A DNA stretch of 64,000 nt from Pseudomonas sp. Leaf58 (GTDB taxonomy: Bacteria; Pseudomonadota; Gammaproteobacteria; Pseudomonadales; Pseudomonadaceae). The stretch lies in assembly GCF_003627215.1 (NCBI RefSeq), contig NZ_CP032677.1, forward strand, positions 2,237,501-2,301,500. Reading direction: 5' to 3'. Of this stretch, positions 45,205 through 54,000 are shown one piece after another (the stretch's first letter is position 1; the number at the start of each line of letters is the position of its first letter). The notes under the pieces were generated by a model. That model was not told the origin of the DNA, searched no databases, and saw only the letters and a program-made list of their open reading frames with translations. Position numbers and translations under genes: made by a program.

Positions 45205-46269
45205 ATGCAAGATTGCGCATTTCGACACTGGCTGGATGCCAATGCCGAAGCTATCGATCGGGGCCAGTGCGAGCCGCAGCAGGTTCTGGCGCAGATCGCC
45301 GAATCACAGCTGCTGCGCATGGGTGTCGACCCGGCCCAGGGCGGCACGGGCGGGCAGGTGACCGACGCGGTCGAGGCCATCGCCGCCATTGCCAGCCGCT
45401 CGCTGGCAGCGGCCTTTGTCTGCTGGGGCCAGCGCGCTTTCATCGAATACCTGCTGCACAGCCCCAACCAGCCCCTGCGCGAGCGCTTGCTACCGCGTCT
45501 GCTGAGCGGCGAACTGGCCGGCGCCACTGGGCTGTCCAACGCCATGAAGTTCCTGTCTGGCATCGAAGCGCTGCAAGTGCGTGGCCGCCCGGCAGCCGAT
45601 GGCTGGCAGTTGGAAGGGCGCCTGCACTGGGTGACCAACCTGCGTAAAAGCGGCTTCGTGGTGGCGGCGGCCATCGACGACGAGGCGGGTGGCGCGCCGT
45701 TCGTGCTGGCCATTCCTTCTGACGTACCGGGCCTGGCGCGGTCCGAAGACCTGCAATTGATGGGCCTGCAGTCGAGCAACACGGCAGCACTGGCCTTCCA
45801 CCAGGTACAACTGCAGCGAGGTTGGCTGCTGCATGAAAATGCCCGCGAGTTCCTGCCCCGGGTTCGCCCGGCCTTCCTGGCGCTGCAGTGCGGCATGGCC
45901 ATCGGCCTGGCACGGCGGGCGCTGGAGGAAGTGCAGGGGCACCTGCACGGCCGCGACGCGTTCCTCGACGAAGCGCGGCGGGTGCTAAGTGAGCGCTTGG
46001 AAAACACCGTGAGCGAGCTTAAGCAGGGCCTGCTCGATGGCCGATTCCTGCAGCAACCGGCGGCGTTGTTCAAACTGCGCATTACCCTGGCCGAATGCGC
46101 TGCCGACGCGGTGCAGCTGGAGTTGCAGGCCAGTGGTGGCAAGGCCTACCTCAGTGAATACGGTGAAGGCTTCGCCCGCCGCTGGCGCGAATCAGCCTTC
46201 GTGCCAATCGTCACGCCCAGTTTGGTGCAACTGCGCGCCGAGCTGCAACGCCAGGCGGGCGCTGCATGA
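45205..46269 (+). CDS. Acyl-CoA dehydrogenase-like flavoprotein
   Basis: 354 residues, somewhat short for the family (~380). Recognisable blocks: LLRMGVDPAQGGTGGQVTDA near the start, GELAGATGLSNAMKFLSGIE in the middle (the usual A-x-T-E position), FVVAAAIDDEAGG, and ALQCGMAIGLARRALEEVQG in the C-terminal helices. It resembles the SfnB/DszC-like branch, which uses FMNH2 and O2 on sulfur compounds, as well as true dehydrogenases. Its stop overlaps the ABC ATPase start (ATGA). Coupled to a nitrate/sulfonate/taurine-type importer, it may act on the imported compound. Confidence 0.8.
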   Translation: MQDCAFRHWLDANAEAIDRGQCEPQQVLAQIAESQLLRMGVDPAQGGTGGQVTDAVEAIAAIASRSLAAAFVCWGQRAFIEYLLHSPNQPLRERLLPRLLSGELAGATGLSNAMKFLSGIEALQVRGRPAADGWQLEGRLHWVTNLRKSGFVVAAAIDDEAGGAPFVLAIPSDVPGLARSEDLQLMGLQSSNTAALAFHQVQLQRGWLLHENAREFLPRVRPAFLALQCGMAIGLARRALEEVQGHLHGRDAFLDEARRVLSERLENTVSELKQGLLDGRFLQQPAALFKLRITLAECAADAVQLELQASGGKAYLSEYGEGFARRWRESAFVPIVTPSLVQLRAELQRQAGAA

Positions 46270-47087
46270 GCCCAATACTGCTCGAGGCCCGCGATATCAG
46301 CCTGGGCTACCCGCGCCAAGGTGGCTGGCAGGCGGTGCTGGCGCAGTTCGACCTGCAACTGGCACGGGGCGAGGTGGTCACCATCCTTGGCCCCAGCGGG
46401 GTGGGCAAATCCAGCCTGCTGCGGGTGCTGGCTGGCCTGCAACAGCCCCGTGGCGGTAGCGTGACCCTGCACGGCCAGCCGCTGCAAGGGCCGCACCCTC
46501 GGCTGGCGGTGGCTTTTCAGGACCCAAGCCTGTTGCCCTGGCTGAGCCTGGAAAAAAATGTCGCCTTCGGCCTGGATTTCGCTCGCCAGCCCAAATTGGC
46601 CACTGCCGAGCGGCGTGCCCGCGTCGACCAGGCGATTGCTGCCGTGGGCCTGGCCCATGCCCGCGGCCAGTACCCGGCGCAATTGTCGGGCGGCATGGCC
46701 CAGCGCACTGCACTGGCGCGCTGCCTGGCGCGCCAGCCCGAAGTGCTGCTGCTCGATGAGCCGTTCGGCGCGCTGGATGAAGTCACCCGCGCCGACATGC
46801 AGCAACTGCTGCTACAACTGATTGCCACCCACAACACGGCGGCGGTGCTGATTACCCACGATATCGACGAAGCCCTGCTGTTGTCCGACCGGGTGCTGCT
46901 ACTGGGCAACCACCCAGCGCACATCCTCGGCCAGTGGCATATCGACCTGCCGCAACCGCGGGCGCAGCGGGTCGAAGAGCTGGGCGCCTTGCGCATCGAA
47001 ATCCTCAAAACCCTTCGGCGGGCAAGCCGCACAGTCGAACCTACCCCCACCCCGTTGCCCTCGGAGGCTGTCCATGTGCATGGATGA
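46266..47087 (+). CDS. ABC importer ATPase, SsuB/TauB/NrtD type
   Basis: 273 residues. Walker A GPSGVGKSSLLR (about residue 40), Q-loop VAFQDPSLLPWLSL, signature LSGGMAQRTALAR, Walker B VLLLDEPFGALDE and the switch His in LITHDIDEA. The whole belongs to the sulfonate/taurine/nitrate importer group. It overlaps the dehydrogenase stop by 4 bases and the binding protein start by 14 bases, so the operon is tightly coupled. Confidence 0.95.
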   Translation: MSPILLEARDISLGYPRQGGWQAVLAQFDLQLARGEVVTILGPSGVGKSSLLRVLAGLQQPRGGSVTLHGQPLQGPHPRLAVAFQDPSLLPWLSLEKNVAFGLDFARQPKLATAERRARVDQAIAAVGLAHARGQYPAQLSGGMAQRTALARCLARQPEVLLLDEPFGALDEVTRADMQQLLLQLIATHNTAAVLITHDIDEALLLSDRVLLLGNHPAHILGQWHIDLPQPRAQRVEELGALRIEILKTLRRASRTVEPTPTPLPSEAVHVHG

Positions 47088-48279
47088 CTGCTGTAGCGCT
47101 TCTTCGCGTCGCGATTTCCTCAAACTCGGTGCCATGCTCACGGCCGCCGGTGCCCTGCCGTTGCTGTCGAGCCTGCAGGCGCGTGCCGCCGCCGAGCCGG
47201 ATGCGCCGGTGCGTATCGGCTACCTGCCGATTACCGATGCCACGCCGCTGCTGGTGGCGCACAACAACGGCCTGTTCGAGGCCGAAGGCATCAAGGCCGA
47301 GCGCCCGGTGTTGCTGCGCAGTTGGGCGCAGGTGATCGAGGCGTTCATCTCTGGCCAGGTCAATGTCATCCACCTGCTGTCGCCGATGACCGTGTGGGCA
47401 CGCTATGGCAGCAAGGTGCCGGCCAAGGTCGTAGCCTGGAACCACGTGGGCGGTTCGGGCCTGACCGTGGCCCCGGACATCAGCGACCTGCAGCAACTGG
47501 GCGGCAAGACTGTGGCCATTCCGTTCTGGTATTCGATCCACAACGTGGTGCTGCAGCAGATGCTCAACGACAACGGCCTGACCCCGGTATCGAAGCCAAT
47601 CAATGCGTCACTGGCTGCCAACGAAGTCAATCTGCTGGTACTGCCGCCGTCCGACATGCCGCCGGCGCTGGCCAGCAAGCGCATCGCCGGTTACATCGTC
47701 GCCGAGCCGTTCAACGCCCTGGCCGAGAACCTCAAGGTTGGCCGCGTGCAGCGCTTCACTGGCGATGTGTGGCGCAACCATGCCTGCTGCGTGGTGTTCA
47801 TGCATGAGCATGACCTGAACAACCGCCCGGATTGGTCGCAGAAGGTGGTCAACGCCATCGTCAAGGCCCAGCACTGGACCCGCGACCATCGCGCCGAAGC
47901 CGCTGCGCTGTTGTCCAAGGCCGGCCCCAACAAGTACACCCCGCACGAGCCGGCGGTGTTGGCCAAGGTGCTGGCCCCGGCGGCCGAGGACCGTGCCGGC
48001 TACATTGCCAGTGGCGCCATTCGTCACCAGCAGTGGGACGAAAAGCGCATCGACTTCCAGCCTTACCCATCCCCCAGCTACACCGAAGAGCTGGTCAAGC
48101 GCCTGAAAACCACCCTGATCGAGGGTGACAACGGGTTCCTTGCTGGCCTGGACCCCGTTCAGACTGCTCGCGACCTGGTCGACGACCGCTTCGTGCGCAA
48201 CGCCATCGCCGCCGTTGGCGGGCCGTCGGTGTTCGGCATCGCCGACACCTTCGAGCGTAGCGAGGAGTTTGCGGTCTGA
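47074..48279 (+). CDS. ABC substrate-binding protein, NrtA/SsuA-like, Tat-exported
   Basis: 401 residues. The N-terminus carries a textbook twin-arginine signal, SSRRDFLKLGAMLTAAGALP, after an unusual MCMDDCC leader, then ARAAAEPDAP as the likely cleavage zone. NMT1/THI5-like binding fold: VRIGYLPITDATPLLVAHNN, GLFEAEGIKAERPVLLRSWA, then QVNVIHLLSPMTVWARYGSK. Tat export suggests a folded or cofactor-bearing protein. Substrate unknown; nitrate, sulfonate, taurine and pyrimidine precursors are all known for the family. Its stop and the permease start overlap as TGATG. Confidence 0.9.
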   Translation: MCMDDCCSASSRRDFLKLGAMLTAAGALPLLSSLQARAAAEPDAPVRIGYLPITDATPLLVAHNNGLFEAEGIKAERPVLLRSWAQVIEAFISGQVNVIHLLSPMTVWARYGSKVPAKVVAWNHVGGSGLTVAPDISDLQQLGGKTVAIPFWYSIHNVVLQQMLNDNGLTPVSKPINASLAANEVNLLVLPPSDMPPALASKRIAGYIVAEPFNALAENLKVGRVQRFTGDVWRNHACCVVFMHEHDLNNRPDWSQKVVNAIVKAQHWTRDHRAEAAALLSKAGPNKYTPHEPAVLAKVLAPAAEDRAGYIASGAIRHQQWDEKRIDFQPYPSPSYTEELVKRLKTTLIEGDNGFLAGLDPVQTARDLVDDRFVRNAIAAVGGPSVFGIADTFERSEEFAV

Positions 48280-49034
48280 TGCGCACGCATGTCGTACATG
48301 CCGGGCTTGGCCTGGCCGGGTTGCTGGGTTTGTTGCTGTTGTGGTGGGCGGGTGTGGCCGTGTTCGGCCAGGCCGATGGCCTGTCGGCGCGCTTTTCGCC
48401 GGCGGCGACCTTGGCCAGCCTGGTCGAGTTGCTGGGGCAGGCTGAGGTCTATGGGCACATCTGGGTCAGCCTCACACGCATCCTGGTCGGGCTGCTGCTG
48501 GCGCTACTTTTTGGCGTGCCGCTGGGCTTGTTGGTGGGCAGCTACCGGCACCTGGAAGCAGCGACCACACCAGCGTTTCAGTTCCTGCGCATGATCTCGC
48601 CGCTGTCGTGGATGCCAGTGGTGGTGATGCTGATGGGCGTGGGTGACCAGCCGATTTACTTCCTGTTGGCGTTTGCTGCGTTGTGGCCCATTTTGTTGAA
48701 CACTGCGGCCGGGGTCAGGCAGTTGGACCCGCGGTGGTTGCAGTTGAGCCGCAGTTTGAGTGCCACGCGCTGGGAGACCTTGTGCAAGGTGATCGTGCCG
48801 GGGGTGATCGGCCACGTGCTGACCGGCGTGCGCCTGGCCATCGGCATTTTGTGGATCGTGCTGGTGCCGTGCGAAATGCTTGGGGTGAGTGCGGGGCTGG
48901 GCTATTTCATTCTCGATACCCGCGACCGGCTGGCGTATTCCGAGCTGATGGCGATGGTGTTGCTGATCGGGGTGCTGGGGTTTGTGCTGGATGCCTTGGC
49001 GCGTGGGCTGCATCGGCGCTGGGTGCATGGCTGA
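48279..49034 (+). CDS. ABC importer permease, SsuC/TauC type
   Basis: 251 residues, about six helices (LGLAGLLGLLLLWWAGVAVF; ILVGLLLALLFGVPLGLLVG). The importer EAA-like loop is in the middle (ATRWETLCKVIVPGVIGHVL, then TGVRLAIGILWIVLV). Completes the ATPase, binding-protein and permease set. A long inverted repeat follows the stop and probably ends the transcript. Confidence 0.93.
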   Translation: MRTHVVHAGLGLAGLLGLLLLWWAGVAVFGQADGLSARFSPAATLASLVELLGQAEVYGHIWVSLTRILVGLLLALLFGVPLGLLVGSYRHLEAATTPAFQFLRMISPLSWMPVVVMLMGVGDQPIYFLLAFAALWPILLNTAAGVRQLDPRWLQLSRSLSATRWETLCKVIVPGVIGHVLTGVRLAIGILWIVLVPCEMLGVSAGLGYFILDTRDRLAYSELMAMVLLIGVLGFVLDALARGLHRRWVHG

Positions 49035-49051
49035 CAGGCCAGTGGGGCCTC

Positions 49052-49134
49052 ATCGCCGGCAAGCCAGCCCCCCACAGGTCTTCCACCGCCCTCGGGCCCG
49101 GTGATAGCCCTGTGGCGGCTGGCTTGCCGGCGAT
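49052..49134. repeat. Long inverted repeat (REP-type pair)
   Basis: ATCGCCGGCAAGCCAGCC (49052-49069) is matched exactly by GGCTGGCTTGCCGGCGAT (49117-49134). CCACAGG/CCTGTGG pairs again inside. It lies between convergent genes and differs from the CGCGGG REP type used elsewhere in the window. Confidence 0.85.
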
Positions 49135-49145
49135 AGGCCGGCGGC

Positions 49146-49832
49146 TCAATGCACGGTCTTGCGCTGCCGCACACATTCCCGAGCCTGGGCGGTCAGCTCG
49201 TCCAGCCGCTCATCACGCAGCTGTTCCGCTTCGATCATCGCATCCTCACCCTGCTGGTTGAGCAGGTAGGTGTGAATCTGCATCACCTCCGCCGTCTGGT
49301 AGATCGGCGCAATGTCCAACCTGCCAATCAACGCGCCGCTGGCTTGCCCAGTGCTGCTCATCAACACCTGCGGCCCATTGGCCGCCACCACCTGCATGCC
49401 CATCGCTTCAAACCACGGCACCTGGCTGGCAAAGGCATTCAGCTCGACGCAGGCATGGCGTGCCTGCAGGTCGCGTAGCAGGGCCCGGGCGATGCCCTGG
49501 CGGCGATGGCTGGCGCGCACGGCCAGGAACGCCAGGGCACACGCCTGCGCATCGTCCTCGGCTGGCAGCGACAGGGCGAAACCCAGCAACTGGTCGGGGG
49601 CCTCGGCATCCAGCGCCAAGGTCAGTGCCACAGCTAGGCCACGGCTGCCGTCCAGCGCTTGCAGGTACTGGTGCACTTCCATGCCGACGCCGTACTGGTA
49701 CAGCGGGTATAGCGGGTTGTCGGCGCTGATGGCGACGCTGCTCAGGTCGCCGACGTGGTGAATGACCAGTTCGCGGATCTGGTTTTGGAAGGATTCGGGC
49801 GGCACGCTGTCGAGGCGGCTCAGGATGAACAT
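49146..49832 (-). CDS. GNAT-family N-acetyltransferase
   Basis: 228 residues. The acetyl-CoA loop is LAFLAVRASHRRQGIARALL (R/Q-x-x-G-x-G/A), about residues 105-124, preceded by a beta core (LLGFALSLPAEDDAQACALA). The C-terminal ~70 residues (YQTAEVMQIHTYLLNQQGED) lie outside the usual GNAT fold and are specific to this group. The acceptor substrate is unknown. It stands 58 bases before the type-II argC end, in the same direction. Confidence 0.85.
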   Translation of the reverse strand: MFILSRLDSVPPESFQNQIRELVIHHVGDLSSVAISADNPLYPLYQYGVGMEVHQYLQALDGSRGLAVALTLALDAEAPDQLLGFALSLPAEDDAQACALAFLAVRASHRRQGIARALLRDLQARHACVELNAFASQVPWFEAMGMQVVAANGPQVLMSSTGQASGALIGRLDIAPIYQTAEVMQIHTYLLNQQGEDAMIEAEQLRDERLDELTAQARECVRQRKTVH

Positions 49833-49912
49833 CGGGGGGGCGGGCTCCGGCAGGTAAATGGATGGCCCGCGCCGTGCAGGCGCGGGCTGTACAGTCTAAC
49901 CGGTTTTGCCGT

Positions 49913-50854
49913 TCAGCCTTGCACCTGTAATGCACCAAGCATCAGGTCGAGGTTTTGCACCGCCGCGCCAGAGGCGCCTTTGCCAAGGTTGTCGAACACT
50001 GCGGTCAGCACCACCTGGCCATGCTCCGGGTTGGCGTACAGCGCCAGGCGCAGGTCGTTGCTGTCGTTTAGCGCCTCGGGGTCCAGGGCCGGCGCTGCGC
50101 CGTGTTGATGCAGGGGCATCAGCTGGACGTGGCGGGCGCCTTGGTAATGCTCGGCCAGGCAGGCCTGCAGCTGTTCGACGCTGACCTGGCCGGGCAACAG
50201 CCGCAACTGCAGCGGGATGCTCAGCACGATGCCCTGGCGGTAGGCGCCATAGCCGGGCATGAACATCGGCCGTGCCGATAGCCCGGCGTGCTGCTGAATC
50301 TCTGGCACGTGCTTGTGCGCCAGTTCCAGGCCATACAGCTGCAGGGCTGGGGCTTTTCCAGCCGCGGGCTGTTCATGGCGTTCGACCGCAGCGCGGCCAC
50401 CACCGGAATAGCCCGAGATGGCGTGGATGTTCAGCGGGTAGTCCGCTGGCAACAAGCCGGCCTTGACCAGTGGGCGCAGCAGGGCAATGGCGCCGGTGGG
50501 GTAGCAGCCGGGGTTGCTGACGCGCTTGCTGTGCGCAATGCGCTCAGGTTGCTGTGGGTCAAGCTCCGCCAGGCCATAGACCCAGCCTGGGGTAGTGCGG
50601 TGCGCGGAGCTGGCGTCGATCACCCGTACCTGCGGGTTGTGAATCGCGGCCACGGCCTCGCGGGCGGCGTCATCGGGCAGGCACAGCAGGGCGATGTCGG
50701 CGCTGTTGATTGCCTCGCGGCGGCGTTGCGGGTTTTTCCGCTCGGCTTCGGGCAGGGTCAGCAGGCGCAAGTCGCTGCGGCCTTGCAGGCGGGCATGGAT
50801 CTGCAGGCCGGTGGTGCCTTGGTCACCGTCAATGAAAACAACAGGGGTGTGCAT
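49913..50854 (-). CDS. argC: N-acetyl-gamma-glutamyl-phosphate reductase, type II
   Basis: 313 residues from the ATG at 50854, the length of the short type-II ArgC group. The longer frame adds 37 residues of promoter DNA. NADP site [18 protein letters not shown], active Cys in [14 protein letters not shown], later [14 protein letters not shown]. It reduces N-acetyl-gamma-glutamyl phosphate in arginine synthesis. Pseudomonads usually also have a type-I argC elsewhere, so this may be a second copy. A LysR gene is divergent with an inverted repeat between them. Confidence 0.92.
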   Translation of the reverse strand: MHTPVVFIDGDQGTTGLQIHARLQGRSDLRLLTLPEAERKNPQRRREAINSADIALLCLPDDAAREAVAAIHNPQVRVIDASSAHRTTPGWVYGLAELDPQQPERIAHSKRVSNPGCYPTGAIALLRPLVKAGLLPADYPLNIHAISGYSGGGRAAVERHEQPAAGKAPALQLYGLELAHKHVPEIQQHAGLSARPMFMPGYGAYRQGIVLSIPLQLRLLPGQVSVEQLQACLAEHYQGARHVQLMPLHQHGAAPALDPEALNDSNDLRLALYANPEHGQVVLTAVFDNLGKGASGAAVQNLDLMLGALQVQG

Positions 50855-50901
50855 GGTTGGGGTCCGGTCGGGGAGTGATGGCCTATGCTCGCCGGTGGTA
50901 T

Positions 50902-50924
50902 TGATAATGGAAATTTGAATATCA
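50902..50924. promoter_or_regulatory. LysR-type binding site candidate
   Basis: TGATA-N13-TATCA in an A/T-rich patch, between argC and the divergent lysR gene (48 bases before argC, 40 before lysR). Confidence 0.5.
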
Positions 50925-50963
50925 TGACGGTTATGTTCAGGTTTACTGAAGAACGGCACTGAC

Positions 50964-51845
50964 ATGCGCGAAATCAGCCTCGACCGCCTGCGTACCTTGG
51001 TGGTTATCAGCGACCTAGGCTCTTTTGCCGAAGCCGCCCGTCAGCTCAACCTGGCGCCGCCTACCATCAGCCTGCACGTGGCCGAACTGGAGGCGCGTAT
51101 CGGCGCCCCGTTGCTCACCCGCACCCGCGGCCAAGTGCGGCCCACGGCCATCGGCGAAACCCTGTTGGCCCGCGCCCGCCGTTTGCTGGCCGACGCCGAC
51201 CTGGCGCTGGACGAAGTGCGCCGGCAGGTCGCAGGCCTGACCGGGCGCGTGCGCCTGGGCGCTTCAACCGGTGCTATCGCCCATCTGCTGCCGCAGGCGC
51301 TGGAGCACCTGGGTACCGTGCACCCTGGGATCGATGTACAGGTGCAGGTGCTGACGTCCCAGGCTTCGTTGGCACGCCTGCGCGAAGGCACGCTGGATAT
51401 TGGCCTGGTGGCGTTGCCGCAACTGGCTGGCAAGGGGCTTGAGGTTACTCCCTGGCGGCGCGACCCGATCCTCGCCTACGTGCCGGCCGACTGGCAGCCA
51501 CCGGCCAGCGTTACACCCACCTGGTTGGCGCAGCGTGCGTTGATTCTCAACGACAGCAGCACCCAGCTGTCGCGGGTGACCGGGGAGTGGTTCGCGGCGG
51601 CAGGGTTGTACCCTGAACCACGGATCGAGCTGAACTTCAACGATGCCATCAAGAGCCTGGTTGGGGCTGGGTACGGGGCGACGTTGCTGCCGCAAGAAGG
51701 GGAGGCGGCCGAGCTGGACCGGCGCATTGCCCGCCGGCCGTTGCGGCCGGGGTTGTGGCGAGAGTTGGGCATTGCCTGCCGGGAAGGGCCGGTGGAACGG
51801 GCCACGGGGTATGTGTTGCAGGCGCTGGAACGGTTGCGCCAGTGA
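50964..51845 (+). CDS. LysR-family regulator
   Basis: 293 residues. Helix-turn-helix [40 protein letters not shown], then the sensor domain ([35 protein letters not shown]). It is divergent from the type-II argC and likely regulates it. The effector is unknown. Confidence 0.92.
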   Translation: MREISLDRLRTLVVISDLGSFAEAARQLNLAPPTISLHVAELEARIGAPLLTRTRGQVRPTAIGETLLARARRLLADADLALDEVRRQVAGLTGRVRLGASTGAIAHLLPQALEHLGTVHPGIDVQVQVLTSQASLARLREGTLDIGLVALPQLAGKGLEVTPWRRDPILAYVPADWQPPASVTPTWLAQRALILNDSSTQLSRVTGEWFAAAGLYPEPRIELNFNDAIKSLVGAGYGATLLPQEGEAAELDRRIARRPLRPGLWRELGIACREGPVERATGYVLQALERLRQ

Positions 51846-51879
51846 GCGCCAAGTGGGCCGCAAAGCAGCCCCCTTTGGG

Positions 51880-52086
51880 TTAACCCCGCGCTCGCGCCCG
51901 CACTGCGGTCACCGTCTCCCCACCTACACCCCAGTTGTCGGTGGGCACTTCCTCGATCACCACAAAGGTACTGGCCGGCGGCTTGCCCAGCACCTGCTGC
52001 AACATGTGCGTGGTCTGTTCGATCAATTGGCGCTTTTGCTCAGCGCTCACCCCTTCATCGGTCACGCGAATATGCACATAAGGCAT
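51880..52086 (-). CDS. 4-oxalocrotonate tautomerase family protein
   Basis: 68 residues, typical 4-OT monomer length. After Met removal the catalytic Pro1 is followed by YVHIRVTDEG, and Arg/Lys-rich VSAEQKRQLIEQTTHMLQQV fits the family. Such enzymes tautomerise enol/keto acids, and relatives act as dehalogenases or decarboxylases. It follows the SDR gene by 18 bases on the same strand, so the two are an operon controlled by the LysR gene at 52962. Confidence 0.9.
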   Translation of the reverse strand: MPYVHIRVTDEGVSAEQKRQLIEQTTHMLQQVLGKPPASTFVVIEEVPTDNWGVGGETVTAVRARARG

Positions 52087-52104
52087 GGCTGCTTGCTCCT
52101 CTGG

Positions 52105-52839
52105 TCAATGCCAAGTGCCAGCGGTGCTACCGCCATCCACCGGTAGAATGACGCCGCTGACGAAGTGTGAGTCGGCCAGGTACAGCACCGCGTCCACCAC
52201 ATCCTGGGGCGTGCCGGTGCGGCCACTGGGCGACAGCGCGCCCAGCCCCTGAACAGTGCCGCCGTGCAGCGGCGTATCGATGATCCCCGGCGCCACGGCA
52301 TTCACCTGTACGCCGCTGGCCGCCAGCTCCAGCGCCAGGCCTTTCACCGCCTGGTTCAGGCCGCCCTTGACCAGTACCGGCAGCAGGGCCGGCACGCGGG
52401 TGTCGGGTTGCAAGGCGATGGAGGCGGTAATGGCGATGATCTGCCCATGCCCTTGCCGGGTCATGATCCGCGCCGCTTCCTGGGCCGGGTAGAAGAAGCC
52501 CTTGAGGTTGGTGCCGACCAGGGCGTCGACGTCCGCTTCGGTGTATTCGGCAAACGGCTTGGCAATGAAGATGCCGGCGTTGTTGATGAGGATGTCGACG
52601 CTGCCAAACGCTTGCACAGCGCCAGCGAACAGCCGCTGCGCAGTGCCCGGCTCGGCGATGTCACCGGCCACGCCGAGAAAGCGCGATGGGTTGCCCAGGC
52701 GGGCTGCGGCTTGCTCCAGACGGGCCTGGCTGCGGGCATTGCCGACGACGTTGTCGCCGCGTTCGAGGAACGCCTCGGCCAAGGCGAAACCCAGGCCGCT
52801 GGAGGCTCCGGTGATGATGACTGTGCGGGGCGTGTGCAT
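52105..52839 (-). CDS. Short-chain dehydrogenase/reductase-like protein without catalytic Tyr
   Basis: 244 residues from the ATG at 52839 (GGAG upstream). Rossmann motif VIITGASSGLGFALAEAFLE, NNAG in ILINNAGIFIAKPF, catalytic-type Ser in ITASIALQP. The normal YxxxK reads PVLVK, so the Tyr is replaced by Pro while the Lys remains. Either the family uses another residue or the protein binds NAD(P) without classical catalysis. Translated with the downstream tautomerase. LysR gene divergent. Confidence 0.88.
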   Translation of the reverse strand: MHTPRTVIITGASSGLGFALAEAFLERGDNVVGNARSQARLEQAAARLGNPSRFLGVAGDIAEPGTAQRLFAGAVQAFGSVDILINNAGIFIAKPFAEYTEADVDALVGTNLKGFFYPAQEAARIMTRQGHGQIIAITASIALQPDTRVPALLPVLVKGGLNQAVKGLALELAASGVQVNAVAPGIIDTPLHGGTVQGLGALSPSGRTGTPQDVVDAVLYLADSHFVSGVILPVDGGSTAGTWH

Positions 52840-52931
52840 GTGTGATCTCCAGTGAAGTGAGCCATGGGCTCGGTGTGGAGCCACTGTAGGCGCCTATCAG
52901 CACTTGAAAAATGTGCCGCAGCGTATTTCAA

Positions 52932-52955
52932 TCGATACATCATGTAATCAATCGA
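52932..52955. promoter_or_regulatory. LysR-type box candidate
   Basis: TCGAT-N14-ATCGA, with TACATCATGTA in the centre, directly before the lysR ATG and in the divergent gap with the SDR/tautomerase operon. Confidence 0.55.
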
Positions 52956-52961
52956 GCCACC

Positions 52962-53885
52962 ATGACCCGCCATTTCGATGACTTGCAATTGGGTAGCCTG
53001 GAGCTGTTCTGCCTGGCCGCCGACAGCGGCAGCTTCACGGCTGCGGCCACGGACGCTGGCGTTACCCCGGCGGCGGTCAGCCGCAGCGTGGCTCGCCTGG
53101 AACAGCGTTTGGGCGTGCGCCTGTTTGTACGGACCACGCGGCAGATGCGCCTGTCCGCGGCCGGCCAGGCCTATTACCAGCAATGCCGGCAGGCGCTGGG
53201 GCAACTGGTCGAGGCCGAGCGCCAGGTCACAGGCGGGCAGCTCGAACCGAGCGGTCGCCTACGTATCAGTGCCCCTACACCCTATGCCCACCATCGGCTA
53301 TTGCCGTTGCTGCCGCGGTTTGCTCAGCGCTACCCGCAGGTGCAGGTGGATGTGCATGTCAGCAACCGCAACGTCGACTTTGCCGAGGAACCGTTCGACC
53401 TTGCCATTCGTGGCCGCGAGCCGGCGGATTCACGCCTGGTGGCGCGTCGCCTGGAAGATGCCGAACTGGTGGTGGTGGCCACACCGGGTTACCTGGCCCG
53501 CGCCGGCACGCCGCAGACACCGCACGATTTGCTGCAGCACGAGTGCATCCAGTTCGAAATGCCCAGCAGTGGCCGCCGGCCGCCCTGGAGCTTTCGCCAG
53601 GATGGCCGCCAGGTGGAGATCGAAACCCAAGGTGCATTCACTTGCCTAGGCGATTTCCTTGCCACCACCACCTTGGTGCGCCATGGCGGCGGGCTGATGC
53701 AGGTTTACCGGTTTACCGTGCAGGATGCCCTGGCCCGTGGCGAGTTAGTCGAAGTGCTCGGGGCGTTTGGCGGGACCTCGCGGCCGTTCACGCTGATCTA
53801 CCCCCAGGCCCGGCACATGCCGTTGCGGGTACGTGTGTTCATCGATTTCCTGCTTGCCGAAGTTGGCCTGGCGCTGGGTAACTGA
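52962..53885 (+). CDS. LysR-family regulator
   Basis: 307 residues from the ATG at 52962; an in-frame start 17 codons earlier is less likely because it covers the palindromic box. Helix-turn-helix: LELFCLAADSGSFTAAATDA, GVTPAAVSRSVARLEQRLGV. The sensor domain has LRISAPTPYAHHRLLPLLPR. It is divergent from the SDR/tautomerase operon, the usual sign of control over it. Confidence 0.92.
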   Translation: MTRHFDDLQLGSLELFCLAADSGSFTAAATDAGVTPAAVSRSVARLEQRLGVRLFVRTTRQMRLSAAGQAYYQQCRQALGQLVEAERQVTGGQLEPSGRLRISAPTPYAHHRLLPLLPRFAQRYPQVQVDVHVSNRNVDFAEEPFDLAIRGREPADSRLVARRLEDAELVVVATPGYLARAGTPQTPHDLLQHECIQFEMPSSGRRPPWSFRQDGRQVEIETQGAFTCLGDFLATTTLVRHGGGLMQVYRFTVQDALARGELVEVLGAFGGTSRPFTLIYPQARHMPLRVRVFIDFLLAEVGLALGN

Positions 53886-53941
53886 GCTTTTTGCTGCGTC
53901 GTGCCGAATGTCAACAAGGCACGCGGGAAGTAGCCGCATTG

Positions 53942-53987
53942 CTGCACTGGCCGCTTGGCGGGCAAGCCCGCGAACAGGCCAGTGCAG
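53942..53987. repeat. REP pair
   Basis: CTGCACTGGCC and GGCCAGTGCAG (11-base arms) surround GGCGGGCAAGCCCGCG, between the convergent lysR and SH3-protein genes. Confidence 0.8.
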
Positions 53988-54000
53988 GGTGGCCTAGCGG

